This document shows, in pieces, positions 13,201 to 26,054 of a stretch of DNA of 64,000 nt; positions within the stretch are counted from its first letter, which is position 1; each line of letters starts with the position of its first letter. A program made the translations under genes and the position numbers. The notes under the pieces were generated by a model. That model was not told the origin of the DNA. It worked only from the letters and a program-made list of their open reading frames with translations, and did not search any database. Origin of the DNA: Aquilaria yunnanensis (lineage: Eukaryota > Streptophyta > Magnoliopsida > Malvales > Thymelaeaceae). The stretch covers positions 32,063,992 through 32,127,991 of the forward strand of contig CM077600.1 in the NCBI GenBank assembly GCA_039654915.1, written 5' to 3'.

Positions 13201-14440
13201 GATCTGGTCCAAGGCAAAACTTAGTTTTGACAATAGTTCTTGGGTTATGCTTTAGCACAAGTAGTAATCATTTTCTTAGCTTTGCATAAGCCTCTGCATG
13301 TAACCCTTCATTTTCATCATTTGACTTCCTCCTTGCTCTGTAAAGTTGCATATCCCCAACATTGACACCATAATCCATTTTCTGAGTGCTTTGACATTAA
13401 AGTAAAACTCATGTCTGGTTCAATTTTCAAGTACACATCAAGTTTCTCGGCAATCCATTTTACATTGATGCTTGAGTTGTTCGTTAGCCTAATGCATTAA
13501 TGCTTACCAACTAAGGCCTTCACCATGAATGTTTTCATGTTAGCAAAGTCTAGAAGCAAGGATCTATATATAGTCCACACCTTGTATGATTTTTTTTTAA
13601 CTTTTTTAATCTCATAGTCTTCTTCAATAACATAATCCCTCAATACTTCTTGAAAATGCATCCATAAATACATGAAATTTCTCAAATACAATTTTTGCTT
13701 CTTGATTTCTTCTAAACGCTTTAGCAATAGTCTTGATGTGATTGTCAAACCATTTACCCTTCTTTTTGACAAGTTCGTTTGTCTGTTTGCTAGTAGAATA
13801 CCCATCATGTGAAGAATCCTTACCACCATCTCTTAGTTCATGTCCATCCTTAGAACTATTATTCTTTTGCTAACCTTGCTCTTTATTCAACCACTTCTCA
13901 ACATTATCATCTGAAAACTCAAATATTTCACTACTTATATACAGATGCAATTCCTCATCATCAAATCAAAAACTCTTCTATTTATAATCATTGACATTAG
14001 TTATTCTATTACTATTTTCATTTATCTCTGCAACTACCTTTACCTCTCCCTTTCCTATTATCAGAACTAGCCACTGTCTTGTTTATGCTTACCCCTAACT
14101 CAGCTTCAACTCCTCCCAACAACAGTAAGGCAACCTAAAAACCTCTCAATATTAGGCCCTTCTCTTTAGCTATATTAATTATCTCTTTCATCTTTGGCTT
14201 CTGAGTAGTACCCACATTCATTACAGCTTCATTAAAGTATCTGAATAATCCTTTAACGTGCAAAAACTCTTCAAATTTAACAAAAACAGTGATTTCCTCT
14301 GCATCTTCATAGGCCTTGAACATCTTCACTATATTTGCATCTCTTTTGATATCCATACCATTTACAGTTCGCATGATTAGTTCTACTACCCCTGGATGAA
14401 ATTTCTCCAGAATTATATTCACCATATGCATGTAGGTAAA
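13200..14440 (-). pseudogene. decayed Mutator-like (MULE) transposase
   Basis: Two minus-strand frames are remnants of the N-terminal half of a plant MULE transposase. The frame 14431-14135 (98 codons) reads like the first domain, with DAEEITVFVKFEEFLHVKGL. The frame 13829-13497 reads DYVIEEDYEIKKVKKKSYKV and FANMKTFMVKALVGKH, matching the DNA-binding module in which a basic, cysteine-containing segment leads to F.VK.....H.C. Beyond the stop, toward 13250, the fragments NNSSINVKWIAEKLD and QLYRARRK continue the family pattern. Stops and frameshifts separate the pieces, and the DDE catalytic core is not seen. Confidence 0.6.
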
Positions 14441-14509
14441 CTAATCAAGCTCTAGCCACTTTTCCAGAAATACTGGTGGCCTAAGAAGATTATCCTTATT
14501 GTAATTATA

Positions 14510-14968
14510 TATTAATTGCTGAACTGGGTTGCTGTACATGAACAGTAACTCTGTTTTTTTTAAAGCTATTTCTTAAGTAATGGTCTATCCCACTTCTAAC
14601 CCTTTGTAGATTTCTTTTCTTTTGTTTTGGTCCATAAACTATTTCATCTGACAATTAGGCCTGAAATATTAATTGCTGACTTGGGTTACTGTTCATGAAC
14701 AATATCTCCATCTTTTTTTTTTCTTTTTCTTAAATAATGGTCTAACCCTTTTCTAGTCCTTTGTATATTTCTTTTCTTTTGTTTTGGTCCCTAAACTATT
14801 TCTTCAGACAATTAGAGCTTAAATATTAATTGTCGATTGGGGTTACTGTTCATGAACAATACCTCTATTTTTTTTTTCTTAAGTAATGGTCTAACCCCCT
14901 TTTAGCCTTTTGTAGATTTATTTTCTTCAATTTTGGTCCCTAAACTATTTCCTTTGACAATTAGGCCA
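14510..14968. repeat. three degenerate tandem copies of a ~155-bp unit
   Basis: Each copy runs from ATTAATTG, through a segment resembling GGGTTACTGTTCATGAACA, a T-run, AATGGTCTA and TTTTGGTCC, to AAACTATTTC and ACAATTAG. Copies start near 14510, 14667 and 14826. The segment containing GTTCATGAAC is itself palindromic. They sit just upstream, in minus-strand sense, of the MULE transposase remnant and may be part of that element. Confidence 0.65.
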
Positions 14969-15605
14969 TAAGAGACAATATGAGAGTAGTGAAAAGGTCG
15001 ATAACCCTGTAAGTATGGAGACTGCATCTACCAAAGATAAAGACTACAAGGACTTTCTTTAATTTTCATCCTTTTTGTCATTTTTCCTACTAAAGATAAA
15101 TATCAATTTTTGTAGGAAGGTTGATTTTATCTTTTATGAAAAAACTTTAGTTGCTATGATTTGTTTAATTTTAGCCGTGACTTGGATTGCTCTGAGATTT
15201 TGCTTGGAATTTTCAATTTAAACCCCCTAATTTATACCATTTTTTATTATTTTTTTGTTAATGGTTAAATACCACTTTTAATTAAGCATTGAGAGACCAT
15301 ATGAAGGTAGTAACAAGGTTGATAAATTTGAAAGTATGGAGACTGCATCTGTCAAAGATAAAGACTACAAGGACTTTATCCGATTTTACCTTTTTTAGCA
15401 TTTTTTCTGCCAAAGATAAATATCACTTTTTGTAGGAAAATTATTTCTATCTTCTATAAAAAAACTTTGGTTGCTATGATTTGTCTAATTTTAGCCATGA
15501 CTTAGATGCTCTGAGACTTTATTTGGAATTTTTGGTTTAACCCCCCTCCCCCAATTAGTACCATATTTTATTACTTTTTGTTAATGGTTAAACACTACTT
15601 TTAAT
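14969..15605. repeat. two tandem copies of a ~320-bp unit
   Basis: Copies begin near 14969 and 15289. Shared blocks include AGTATGGAGACTGCATCT, CAAAGATAAAGACTACAAGG, TTGCTATGATTTGT and TTGTTAATGGTTAAA. The arrays here and at 14510-14968 are adjacent and probably belong to one element. Confidence 0.65.
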
Positions 15606-16705
15606 TGCTAACAAATATAACTATTTAACGTATTAATTCCAAAAATTTATTTTAAAGAGATTAGAGTCATTAGACCTTGATTTTAGTCAACTCTAGACCT
15701 TAATTTTTTTGTTTTATGATATTCTTTTCCATCAATGGTTAAATGCAAATTGCTAGAACTTTAATTTTCCTATTTTCATCCCCAAACTCTATTATCTAAA
15801 AGTTAATTTGCTATATTTAAATAAAATGGTACCACAGATTGAACTGACGCAACGTGTAAGACATATAAACCTCGTCTCTATAATATGATATATGGTTCTT
15901 ATTATTCTTACATTATAAATGTAAGGGAGTGCATATTAAGAACAAGTTTGTGTCCTTAGAACATTATGATTCAATAAATAACAAACCTAGCCCACCAAAC
16001 AAAGACATTAGACGCATGGCAACCCCATACCAACATGACCCATATCACACATTCTATCAAAAATTTCATTTTCATGACATAACAAAGACAAGATTTCACA
16101 AATAATTTTAGAAAACACCAAAATTTTGAAGTAAAACCTCACACCACCACAACCCATGACATTCAAATTTGTGGAAAAAAGCTAAAACACTTAACCTCCT
16201 ATTTTGTCTCCAACCTTCCCACACTTTTTGCAGCAACACTTTTCGAGTTGTTATTTTTTCGCATCGCTCCTAAAACCCTACTAGAGAATAGTGCAATAAG
16301 AACAAGTCAATTTAATCATAGGTTTCTTGCATTTACTTGATGGTCTATAACATTTGGATGGACAAAAAACAATAATGCCTCATGGTAAGGGTCTCTTAGT
16401 GTTTTTACTGATACTAAATGAATAGACTCACAGATTTATATAAAAATGAGGTAAGTATATGTTATGATATACTCTATTTTTTTTCCTTTTTACAAATTTC
16501 CCATTTTGGAAACGGGTGGGCAATTTACACCTCAATCACAACATTTAAAAAGCGACTCACACTTTCGGGAAAAAAAAAAAAAAGAACAGCTAGTCACTCG
16601 TCAGTCTCAAGGTTATAAGTAACGGAGTCGAACTCGAATAACTTAACAGCCTAGTTGTAGTAAATGTAAATCTTAACTAACTAGTTAGAAAAAGTTAGTG
16701 TGCTG
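15606..16705. other. intergenic upstream of the ANKRD13-like gene
   Basis: AT-rich; no gene or clear repeat. A poly-A run of 14 lies near 16569. The distal promoter of the downstream gene would be here, but no site can be assigned with confidence. Confidence 0.4.
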
Positions 16706-17725
16706 AGGTAATTGCATGGCAAAAAAGCAATTTTCAAGAAAGCAAGGGGCACAATAGTATTTCGACGGAAAGATGAGAAGAAGGAAAGAAAGAGAAAGGT
16801 GAAGTGAGGAGACGCAGCCTGCGCTGAAACTTTGCAGGGATAAAGAAATTTTTCACAGAAAGAGAGAGAGAGAGAGAGAGAGATCTGGGTTCAAGGAGGA
16901 AAAAACTCAACTGTCAGCTTCTTCCAGATCTTGGCCTTCGGATTCGTATCAATATAGACCGATAGACGGCCCGTTTGCTCTCCGTCTCTCTCTAAGCTTC
17001 GATTCTGCATAGGGTCGTCGGCTGAAGACCTAACTGTTCGGGTAGGGTTTCTGATCTTAATTCCTTTCGTTTTTTCGTTACCCATTTGCTTTGCTAGTGG
17101 AATGTATCAAAACAGAAGATTTCGTATACCTTCGGTTTTTGTTTTTGGTTCTTGTATCCTTTGCAAATGCGAGAGCTCTGGTTTGCGCTGATGAAAATTT
17201 GATTGGTTTGAGAATGAAGTTCCTTTTTCTTTCGTTTCTGTTTTTACTATAATCAATAAAGATAATGGAATTTCGATTTTCTAGAATTCCAATATTTAGT
17301 TGTTGAAATAAGTAGTTTTCTGCCTTGTTCCTTTTCGCGATACATCATTCGCCTATCAAAGTTTTCACATTTTCAGTTTAAGCTTCGTGTATGCCGCGCC
17401 CCAACGAGCTGAGGAGCAACTGTTTCAACTGAAGGGGTTTGGCTGTGTCCCAAGGGATAAGGATTTCATGATTTGTTTGAATGGGGATTTTAAGATCTGA
17501 GTTCTCGTAAAGTAGGTTTTGATATTTGAAATTGCAAATTCACTGGATTGAGTGATCCCCAGAGGCAAAAGCCTTCAACTGTTGGTGGTTTAAGGTGGAA
17601 GTTCTCAGCTTAGAAGACTAAAGATGAATTTCGAAGAAGCTTTTGTTGATCTGGACCATTTAGGTTGCTTTTGGTAGAAATGACAGAAATAGTGGCATAG
17701 AGATAACAGAGAGAGAATTCTCTCA
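16706..17725 (+). promoter_or_regulatory. 5' leader region of the ANKRD13-like gene
   Basis: This is a more GC-rich block just before the coding start, with a (GA)n tract at about 16860-16882 and many CT runs, typical of a plant 5' UTR. A plausible 5' splice site is CGG/GTAGGG near 17040, followed by T-rich intron-like sequence, so a leader intron is likely. Its acceptor is not obvious. 16706-17313 is the source of the decayed copy at 5302-5917. Confidence 0.5.
17624..17700 (+). promoter_or_regulatory. two short uORFs before the ANKRD13-like start
   Basis: ATG at 17624 opens a 17-codon frame ending TAG at 17675-17677. ATG at 17680 opens a 6-codon frame ending TAG at 17698-17700. The main ATG is at 17726, 25 nt later. 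If this part of the leader stays in the mature mRNA, scanning ribosomes would meet both uORFs first, which could reduce main-frame translation. Whether it is exonic depends on the leader intron, which I cannot place. Confidence 0.45.
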
Positions 17726-20700
17726 ATGGAAGATTTTTCCAAGTATGCGCACAGCCCTGCCCATTTGGCCGTTGCACGTCGTGACCATGCTGCCCTTAGG
17801 TGCCTGATCTGTACATTGCCTCAGCTTGCCAAGGCTGGTGAGGTCAATACTGAAGCCGAGTCGCTAGAGGCTGAGCTCCGTGCAGATGCTGTTTCAGGTG
17901 TAATTGATCGTCGTGATGTACCTGGCCGTGAGACCCCTTTGCACCTGGCTGTCAGATTGCGAGATCCTGTGTCAGCAGAGATATTGATGGCTGCTGGAGC
18001 AGATTGGAGCCTTCAGAATGACAATGGTTGGAGTGCATTGCAAGAAGCAGTCTGCACAAGGGAAGAGTCAATTGCTATGATCATTGCTCGACACTATCAG
18101 CCACTAGCATGGGCAAAATGGTGTCGCAGGCTGCCTCGCATTGTTGCATCAGCAGCACGTATCCGTGATTTCTACATGGAAATATCGTTCCACTTTGAAA
18201 GTTCAGTAATTCCTTTTATTGGGCGTATTGCCCCGTCAGATACTTATCGCATTTGGAAGAGGGGTTCCAATCTTCGTGCTGATATGACACTAGCTGGTTT
18301 TGATGGGTTCCGCATTCAAAGGTCAGACCAAACATTTCTCTTCCTGGGTGAGGGATACTCATCAGATGATGGTAACCTAAGTTTGCCTCCTGGCTCCTTG
18401 ATTGTTCTTGCTCATAAGGAAAAGGAAGTTACAAATGCTCTGGAAGGGGCTGGTGCTCAACCTACTGAAGCTGAAGTTGCTCAAGAGGTGGCATTGATGT
18501 CTCAAACTAATATGTACAGACCTGGAATTGATGTCACTCAGGCTGAGCTTGTCCCTCATCTGAATTGGAGGCGTCAGGAAAGAACTGAGATGGTGGGCAA
18601 CTGGAAGGCCAAGGTATATGACATGCTTCATGTGACGGTGAGTGTCAAGTCAAGACGAGTTCCGGGTGCAATGACTGACGAGGAGCTTTTTGCTGTGGAT
18701 GATGAAGAGCGGATTGCAAATGGTGTTGAACATGATGAATTTGATGATGTGCTGACAGCTGAAGAAAGGATGCAGTTGGATTCAGCTCTCCAAATTGGGT
18801 CTGAGGGCTTTCCTGATGATGAAGAGCATGAAGCCCTTGATTGCCAAGGAAATGGTTCAATTGGTTCCCATGAATGTGAATCAAATGGAAATGGTGCTAT
18901 TAAGGAGAAGAAAAGCTGGTTTGGCTGGAACAAGAAAAGCTTGAAGAACAGTGGCGATGATCCTGATGATTCAAAGATTTTGAAGAAGTTTTCAAAGCTG
19001 GCTCCGGAAGGTAGCAACCAGAGATATGCTGATAACCAGAAATTATCGTCTGAAATTCCCAAGGAAGATGTAACCGATACCAGGAAGGGGAAGGATAGAA
19101 GCAGTAAAAAGAAAAAGAAGAAAGTGACCAATTCTGATACTAAACATGAAAGCGAATATAAGAAGGGTCTGAGACCTGTCTTATGGTTGACGCCTGATTT
19201 TCCTTTAAAGACGGATGAAGTCCTACCATTGCTTGATATCTTAGCCAACAAGGTCAAGGCTATAAGGAGGCTTAGGGAGCTTTTGACAACTAAGCTACCT
19301 CCTGGAACATTTCCTGTCAAGGTAATACAATATACGCCTTCTAACCATACATTTCATGGTTTATATGTTTCCTTTGTTTTCTTCTCCTCCTCCTCCTTTT
19401 TTGCTTCTTTCTGTTTTTTCCCTTTTTTATAAATGTGGAGAAAGTCGGATAAGGAATTCCTTTCTTTTCTTATTTTGAGGTACTAATATGTAGCAAGTCG
19501 ATGATGATTTGCTCTTCTAACAAAATTACCCGTTCTGCCCCAAAATGATGAAATTTTGATAATCTTCTTGTTGAAAATATAAAAAATAAGTGACATAGCT
19601 ATAAATGCATGCCGTGCTTGTTGGTAATAAAATAAATGAATGTACACCATGTTTTATAATTTTACTGTTAGTAGAACAAGCAAGTGAAGAAGGTATAAGC
19701 GGGTGAAGGCAATGAAATTAAAAAGGTTGGCTTTTGCAGCAAGGGTCTTCAGAAAATTCATTGTTGTTATAATGACATTCTAGCAGCTGGCTGATTGTTA
19801 GGCTTCTGGAACATCCAGAACTGAGCATCCTATACCTTGGAGTCTGTCAAATTCTTTTGGCGACTCTATTGCTATGTTGCGTGATTAAATAATCGTCAAA
19901 TGGCTGTAGAACATATGTACAATCAGCTAACATGTACTCCCGCCATCCCAATTTTTTATGACCATTTTCTTTTCGACAGAGTTTTAGGCAACTTATGATT
20001 TTTTGACATCTTTGCAAAATTTATCCACACAGAAGCATTTATTTCTTGGAAAATATCAACTTTTTGAAAACAAGATAGGAAAATGAATTGCAATTTATTG
20101 CTTCTTTAGGAAAATGGTTCATCATTTTGGGACACCTCAACATGGAAAGTAGCTCATACAATTTGGGAGAGGCAGTAATATTTGTTAACTCCTATATTGG
20201 GTCGTTTGCGAAAGAATATTTCTTGTCTAAGATTCTAAGAATATGTTTTTGCTTTTATTAAGTGAATAAGGTTTTTTCATGTACTGAGTGGCAGACATCA
20301 TCATACATTGTTTCTTTGGTCGTACAACTTCAGGTTGCCATTCCAATTGTCCCAACTATTCGAGTGCTTGTGACCTTCACTAAATTTGAGGAGCTTCAGC
20401 CATTGGAGGAGTTCTGCACCCCTCCTTCAAGTCCAGCTCAGTTTCAAGATGCCAAAACACGGGAACAAGAGGGATCCTCATCATGGATTTCCTGGATGAG
20501 AGGGAGCCGCGGTGGCCAATCAAGTGGTAGCGAGAGTAACCGGTATAGGGATGATATTGATCCATTCATCATTCCACCTGATTATACCTGGGTTGATGCT
20601 AACGAGAAGAAACGTCGCATGAAAGCCAAGAAAGCTAGGAGCAAGAAACACAGAAAGCACAATGCAGCCAGAGGCGGGGATGGTGGACAGCAATTGAAGG

Positions 20701-20729
20701 AAGTGGAAGAATCAGGTGGGGGTCCATAG
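17726..20729 (+). CDS. ankyrin-repeat / GPCR-chaperone domain protein (ANKRD13-like)
   Basis: Two exons, 17726-19321 and 20334-20729, join in phase 0 across a 1012-bp intron (donor AAG/GTAATA, acceptor TTCAG/GTT) to give 663 aa. The N-terminus has ankyrin repeats at about residues 10-30, 68-97 (GRETPLHLAVRLRD) and 100-122. From about residue 145 the ANKRD13 C-terminal (GPCR-chaperone) domain follows, with WKRGSNLRADMTLAGFDGF and FLFLGEGYSS. A long acidic then lysine-rich low-complexity insert (EKKSWFGWNKKSLK, KKKKKK) lies before the final LPLLDILANKVKAIRRLREL block. Exon 2 supplies VAIPIVPTIRVLVTFTKFEE and a basic tail. Animal members act as an ER chaperone for receptors or bind ubiquitinated cargo; plant members are uncharacterised. 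The intron holds a possible degenerate MITE near 19930-20150. Confidence 0.93.
19930..20150. mobile_element. possible degenerate Stowaway-like MITE in the intron
   Basis: The left end TACTCCCGCCATCCCAATTTTT and the reverse complement of the right end (GAGGTGTCCCAAAATGATG) both resemble decayed CTCCCTCCGTCCC-type termini. The element lies wholly within the intron of the ANKRD13-like gene. The repeat match is imperfect. Confidence 0.3.
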
Positions 20730-21990
20730 TTACTGATCTTGCCGCTAGTGGAGTGGCTTGCACTTTCATTTGGAACAGGCGGTGAGGCTCCTTGTCTCTG
20801 ATGAACCCCTAGCCTTATTCATCTTCCCTTTGTTTCTTCCACCTACTTTCTGTGCTTCATGGGGTGGAGGGTTTACTAGATGACTTTCACGTTATTTCTA
20901 CCTGATGATTACGAAGGGCGTTGCTTCTTATGTTGTATTTTTAAGCGATCCGATCAGATGGGGATGGTGTCTCCTATCTTCGATTGGTCGTTCCTTTGTA
21001 TGTAAGTTACCAACCATTGAACTATGTTTTTTTCTTGGTCATTTGTATCTTCTCCAAATGGTAAAATTTTGCATTTTCTCCTATTCCTGGATATCAGCCT
21101 TGATATATTCGCCTCATAGCGTGCTTTCCATCATATGTTGTTTGCAGTTAAAATTTGGGACAAGATGATTAATAATGATATGTCATCTATGTGGGAAATA
21201 ATTTTCTATTGCGACTTGTGGGATAATGATGTTTGTACCGAATTTTTCTATATCAAGTGGTTTCTTCGAGAAGGTCAAATATTACTCTTCTATTATTAAA
21301 TGTGAATGGCAAAAACTCCTCAATAATCATCTAGCTTTAACGTTTTTCACCATCTGCTTATCGAAGTTCTTTTTGTGCCATCCATACATTCAACTCTTAT
21401 AATTGCGCTCACTGGGCCCCTGACCCTGAGTGATTGAGTTGGAAAATTTTGAAACCTTTTCACTAGAAGTGTACTTTAGTGAAACTCAGAACACACATGA
21501 CAGAAGTGAGGTAACACGCGATTAGTACGGATAATATTGTCTGTCTCAGTAGCCGGTTGATGCTGCAAAAAAAGACATTTGTAATTATAAATAGAAGTAA
21601 TTGAGAGTTTCTCCATAATGAAGTCCAAAATGCATTTTTCAAACTATTTTTTGAAATAGTTGGTTAATTTATTATTTTTTTCTTTTTCTTGGTTGGTATG
21701 AACAAAATTTCATTAAAAATTTATAATTAGTGACTTTAGCTTTCAGATGGCACTGATTTTAAACAAAAATTAATATAAATAAAAATAATGAATTATTTTT
21801 AATAAGAAAGTGGGACAATTCGGCAACCGACACGGAAAAAAGGCAGGAATTCATGAATTGAAAGTGGTTTAATCCTCACTTAGAAAAAAAAAATGATTTT
21901 GCGCGGATGGCTGGATGCTATCACTTTTCCTAAAAGGAGAAAACAATTGGTAATAAAAAAGGTGTCTGCGTCCAGAAACGGCAACAATCA
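20730..21990. other. 3' UTR of the ANKRD13-like gene and intergenic
   Basis: The first 400-450 bases are pyrimidine-rich and end in an AT-rich zone with AATAAT near 21170, a plausible polyadenylation region. No further gene is seen before the LINE. Confidence 0.4.
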
Positions 21991-24900
21991 TTTTTTTTTT
22001 TAATGAAAGACCCGTAGGCCAATTTATTGATTACTTAAAACGATATTACAAAGCAAGGGGGAAAAAGAACTCCACAGGAAGACCAACTTAAGGACTCCAA
22101 ACCCTTTTGAGTAATAGAGTGAATGACACTATTAACTGAGTGACTAACATAAGAATATAACCAGAAAGAAAAAAAATTTCTGAGAGTACAAGCCTCATCA
22201 ACAATAGCTCTAAAGTAAAACAAAAAAGGTAAAATAAGAACTTTGAATTTCAGAAATCAACACCTAAGAATCAAATCCCAAGAGAATCCTATGGAATCCT
22301 TGGCGATGTGCCACCTTCAAACCCCACAACAATGCTAATGCTTCCAAGTAAAGTGGATGAGAGCCGGAGTATGAAAAACAATATGAGACGGCTAGATGGA
22401 CATGGCCATGATGGTCCCGTGCAACCATGCTCACAGCAACCCGACGTCCCTCCCTCCTTCAAGTTGCACCGATATTAATTTTAATAATTCCCTTTGGCAG
22501 CAGCCTCCATTTCATAGGCATTTTGTTTGTCAACCTTGGTGAATTCTTTTGATAAGAATTTGCCACAACCAGTTTTCTAACCATGCATGAATCCTGAGAA
22601 CAATATGGGAGGGAGTTTGTCAAAATGACTAATGTACAACCTTATTTCAATTAAACCAAAGAAACCAACACATGACTGCAAATTTTAGGGAGTTCAGTAG
22701 CTTGCCATAAAAAAAGGATCGGAAGCATCCTGCCCAATCTTGGGGTAGGGGTGGAACGTTCATACGGCATAAATCCCACACCAATTGAGCAAAATGGCAC
22801 TTTAGAAAAATGCAATGAGTAGGTTCAAGTCCTTGGCCACAAACAGGGCAGGAATGAGATACTTGGATTCCACGAGTCTGTAACTTATCCCTTGCAGGTA
22901 AAAGATTGGCACAAGCTCTCTAAAAGAAGACTTGTACCCCAGAAGGAAGGCTCAACCTTCATAGTGATCGCCAAAAATCAAATTTAACCAAGGGGTCTTC
23001 TCTATACAAAAGAATAAAGGTGAGATAGTATGTTGATTTAAACTAGAATTGCCCTGTCTGTCATCCCTAAAGTGAAAAGATCATCTGAAAACATGGGGGT
23101 TCAAAGGAATATCCTTTATAATTGCTGCATTTGAATCATGAAAAAGTGCATCTATATCACCTTCATTCTAGGAGAAAGTACTCTGATCAATCAGGTTAGT
23201 AACTAAAAAATGGGCCGAGTATGGAAGGGGAGACGTTATAAGTTTCGTATGTGGCCCGGGAATCCAATTATCGTTCCTTAAAAATACTTTTACGCCCTGA
23301 CTGATCCTCTAGAAACCTTTAGCTTTGATGACCTACAGGCTCGCTAAGATACCCTTCTAAACATTTGAATAGGTAAAAGGCCGGGCAACGCATAAGAATA
23401 AGGTGAAAGGAAAATATTTCTCTCTGAACACTCTGTACACTAGGCTTGTTGGATTACAGATAAAATGCCAACATTGCTTTGCCAACATCGCCCTATTAAA
23501 AGCCAAAATATCATGAAAGTAGTAGCCTTTTGCCTGCTTCGACATGCAAAGTTTGTTCCATGAACACCACGAGATCTTTTGTACCTCCGTATGGACCGTA
23601 TCTACAAACCAAACCAATTTGATAGAAAACAATTACAGTTTTTCACATATTTCCGTAGGCAACGGGATACAACTCATTAGATAGGAAGGCCCTGACCAAA
23701 TAACAGCCTTGATTAGCGTCATTCATTTTGCCTGTGGAAGCAGTGATGTCTTCCATCGAGTGAGCTTACCAGAGACCCTCTTAATGAGATACACGAATTG
23801 TGACGCCTTCTTCTTACCCAAAAGCCATGGAAAACCCAAGTAACAATCCTTCTTTAAACAATTAGAAATACCAAGAATATGACATAACCTTTGTCTCTAA
23901 TGTTGCAAGATATTTGGGCTAAAAAATATAGAGGACTTATACATATTGACTTTATGGCCCAAGGCACACTCGTAGAGTTGAAGTATAGCTAATAGGTGTC
24001 TTGCCCCATTTTCTCTAGCCCAGAGGAAAATAATCCTATCATCTACAAATAACAAATGTGATAATGGTAGGTTGTACCTACTTATTGCCACCTCTGCAAT
24101 AAGGCTCTATGCCTCTGTAGAGTGTAGTGGAGAAGAAAGTCCTTTAGTACGAATAAAAATTAAAAATGGTGAAAGAGGATTTCCCCGGCGGAGGCCTTAA
24201 GAGAAAAAGAAGCACCTCAATGGGATGTCATTAATCAGAACTGAAAAGGATGCTGATTCTACACAACCCATTACCAGCTCAATCCATTATGGTTGAAACC
24301 CCAACTTAGCCAAAATACCTTGCAAAAAGCACCTTTCAACCCGATCATATGGTGGCAAATCTCTAGAGCAATCAAAGTATTATTAGTGAACAGCCACCTT
24401 GGCACAAAAGCACTCTAATGTTCGGATATAATAGAATTCAAGATAAGTTTTAGTCGATTGATGAGTACCTTGGTTATAATTTTATACATGGCATTTGCAG
24501 AGGCTGCTCGAAGCGGAATTCGGACAAACCCCATGGATTTATAGTCTTTAAAATTAGGACAGAATAAGTAAAATTCAGATCAACAAGCACCGTGATATGC
24601 CTTTTTTTTTTTTTGGGAAAAATAAAGGCGGAAGGCCATCCAAGTTAGGGGATTTGGTTGGGTGCATTTGGAAAATTGCTACGTGAATTTCATTGAGATC
24701 ATATGGAGAAAGCAAACTATCGTTCATAGCAGCTGAAACCAAAGGTTTTACTAGTGAAAAAAGTTCATCCATCCTTAACGAATTATAAGTTATAAAAAGA
24801 CTAAAAAAGAAAGCTGCAGCCTCCCTCTGAATATCTTCCAATGAGCTCAATTCAGTACTAGCTTTAGTAACCAGACGGTGGATATAGTTCCTTTGTTTCC

Positions 24901-25974
24901 TGCCTGATGCTGTCTGATGGAATAAACGAGTAATCTTATCGCTCTCTTTGAGCCAGGTTGATCTAGCACATTGGCTCCAATGTTGCTCTTCCTTCCCTAC
25001 CAAGTCAAACAATTCAACGTCAAGTTGTTTTCGGTCCTCAACGAAGCACGCAACTGGACTTCTCTCAAGCTCCTTCTCCAACTCATAAATTCGTTTGTGC
25101 ATATCAATAAAGTCTTTTGCATGCCAATTAGACAAGCCTATTTTGCATGTGTTGAGCTTCTCATGCAAAGAAATGTAGCATCCATTAGACTAGGTGCTCC
25201 TCAAGATATCTTCACATTTGCCCTCAATAGTCCACATGGCTTCATATTGCCACTTCTGCACTCTGAACTCTGGTTTCCCCAATAAGAAAACCTCCACCCC
25301 ATTATTATCGGAACATACAAAGACAAAATTATGAACATAGGAACAAGGAAATAATCCCTTTCATGAGAAGGAAGCCAAACACCGATCCAAACATTCCTGC
25401 ACAAAAAGCCTACCCATAACAACACGCTCCCAAGTAAATGGGTATCCATTGAATCCAACATCATCAAGCCCAGCATAAAAAATAGCATCTCGAAAAACCA
25501 CCATTTGAATAACTTTGCGGGGTTGGCCACCGACCTTCTCATGTGCCTAAAAAATCTCATTAAAATCACCAATGATGGCTCAACGCAAAAAAGATCTATG
25601 TGCCAAGCTGCAGAGGATCACCCAAGAATCCAAACAAAGATCAACCTCTGGATGTCCATATAACCCTGTTAATCTCCATTCAAACCCTATGACCTGAACA
25701 ATAACATCCATATGGAACTCAAAGTATAGGAATAAGGTAACCTCTAAATCTTGTTGCCAGAATAACGCCAATCCACGTCTTTGACCACCAACACAAAAAA
25801 CAGCCATGCATGACCAGAAACCTAGCCTTTTTCGAACCAACTTCATCCTAACTATAGTCTTTCAGGTTTCCAACAAAAAACCATAGCCAAAGTCTTTTTC
25901 TGAATTGCTTGACAAAGGGCATGAATTATTTGAGCTGACTTGAGGCCCTGATAGTTTAGGCTGACAAAATTCAT
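21991..25974 (-). mobile_element. decayed LINE (non-LTR) retrotransposon
   Basis: Read on the minus strand the element starts with an endonuclease near 25974 (MNFVSLNYQGL), then VRKRLGFWSCMAVFCVGGQR and FEWRLTGLYGHPEVD. The linker has HWSQCARSTWLKESDKITRLFHQ. The reverse transcriptase begins with HPTKSPNLDGLPPLFF and its catalytic box reads LLFVDDRIIF near 24045. Next come LCMSKQAKGYYFHDILAFNR and a zf-RVT module, SCPVCGQGLEPTHCIFLKCH, near 22850. It ends in a poly-A tail (T11 at 21991-22001). Many stops and frameshifts break the frames, so it is dead. Length and order fit a plant L1-clade LINE. No clear target duplication was found. Confidence 0.88.
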
Positions 25975-26054
25975 GGTGACATGGGCTGGTGATTGTTAGC
26001 GATTGAATTATTGTTAGTGAAGGGCAGTAGTCTTTGTTATTGTTAACAATTAAA

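Noticed and set aside
18377..19320. Long minus-strand frames (84, 230 and 79 codons)
   Set aside because: They are shadows of the ANKRD13-like first exon on the other strand.
24575..25846. Minus-strand frames that could be taken as host genes
   Set aside because: They carry LINE endonuclease and reverse transcriptase motifs and are broken; they belong to a dead retrotransposon.
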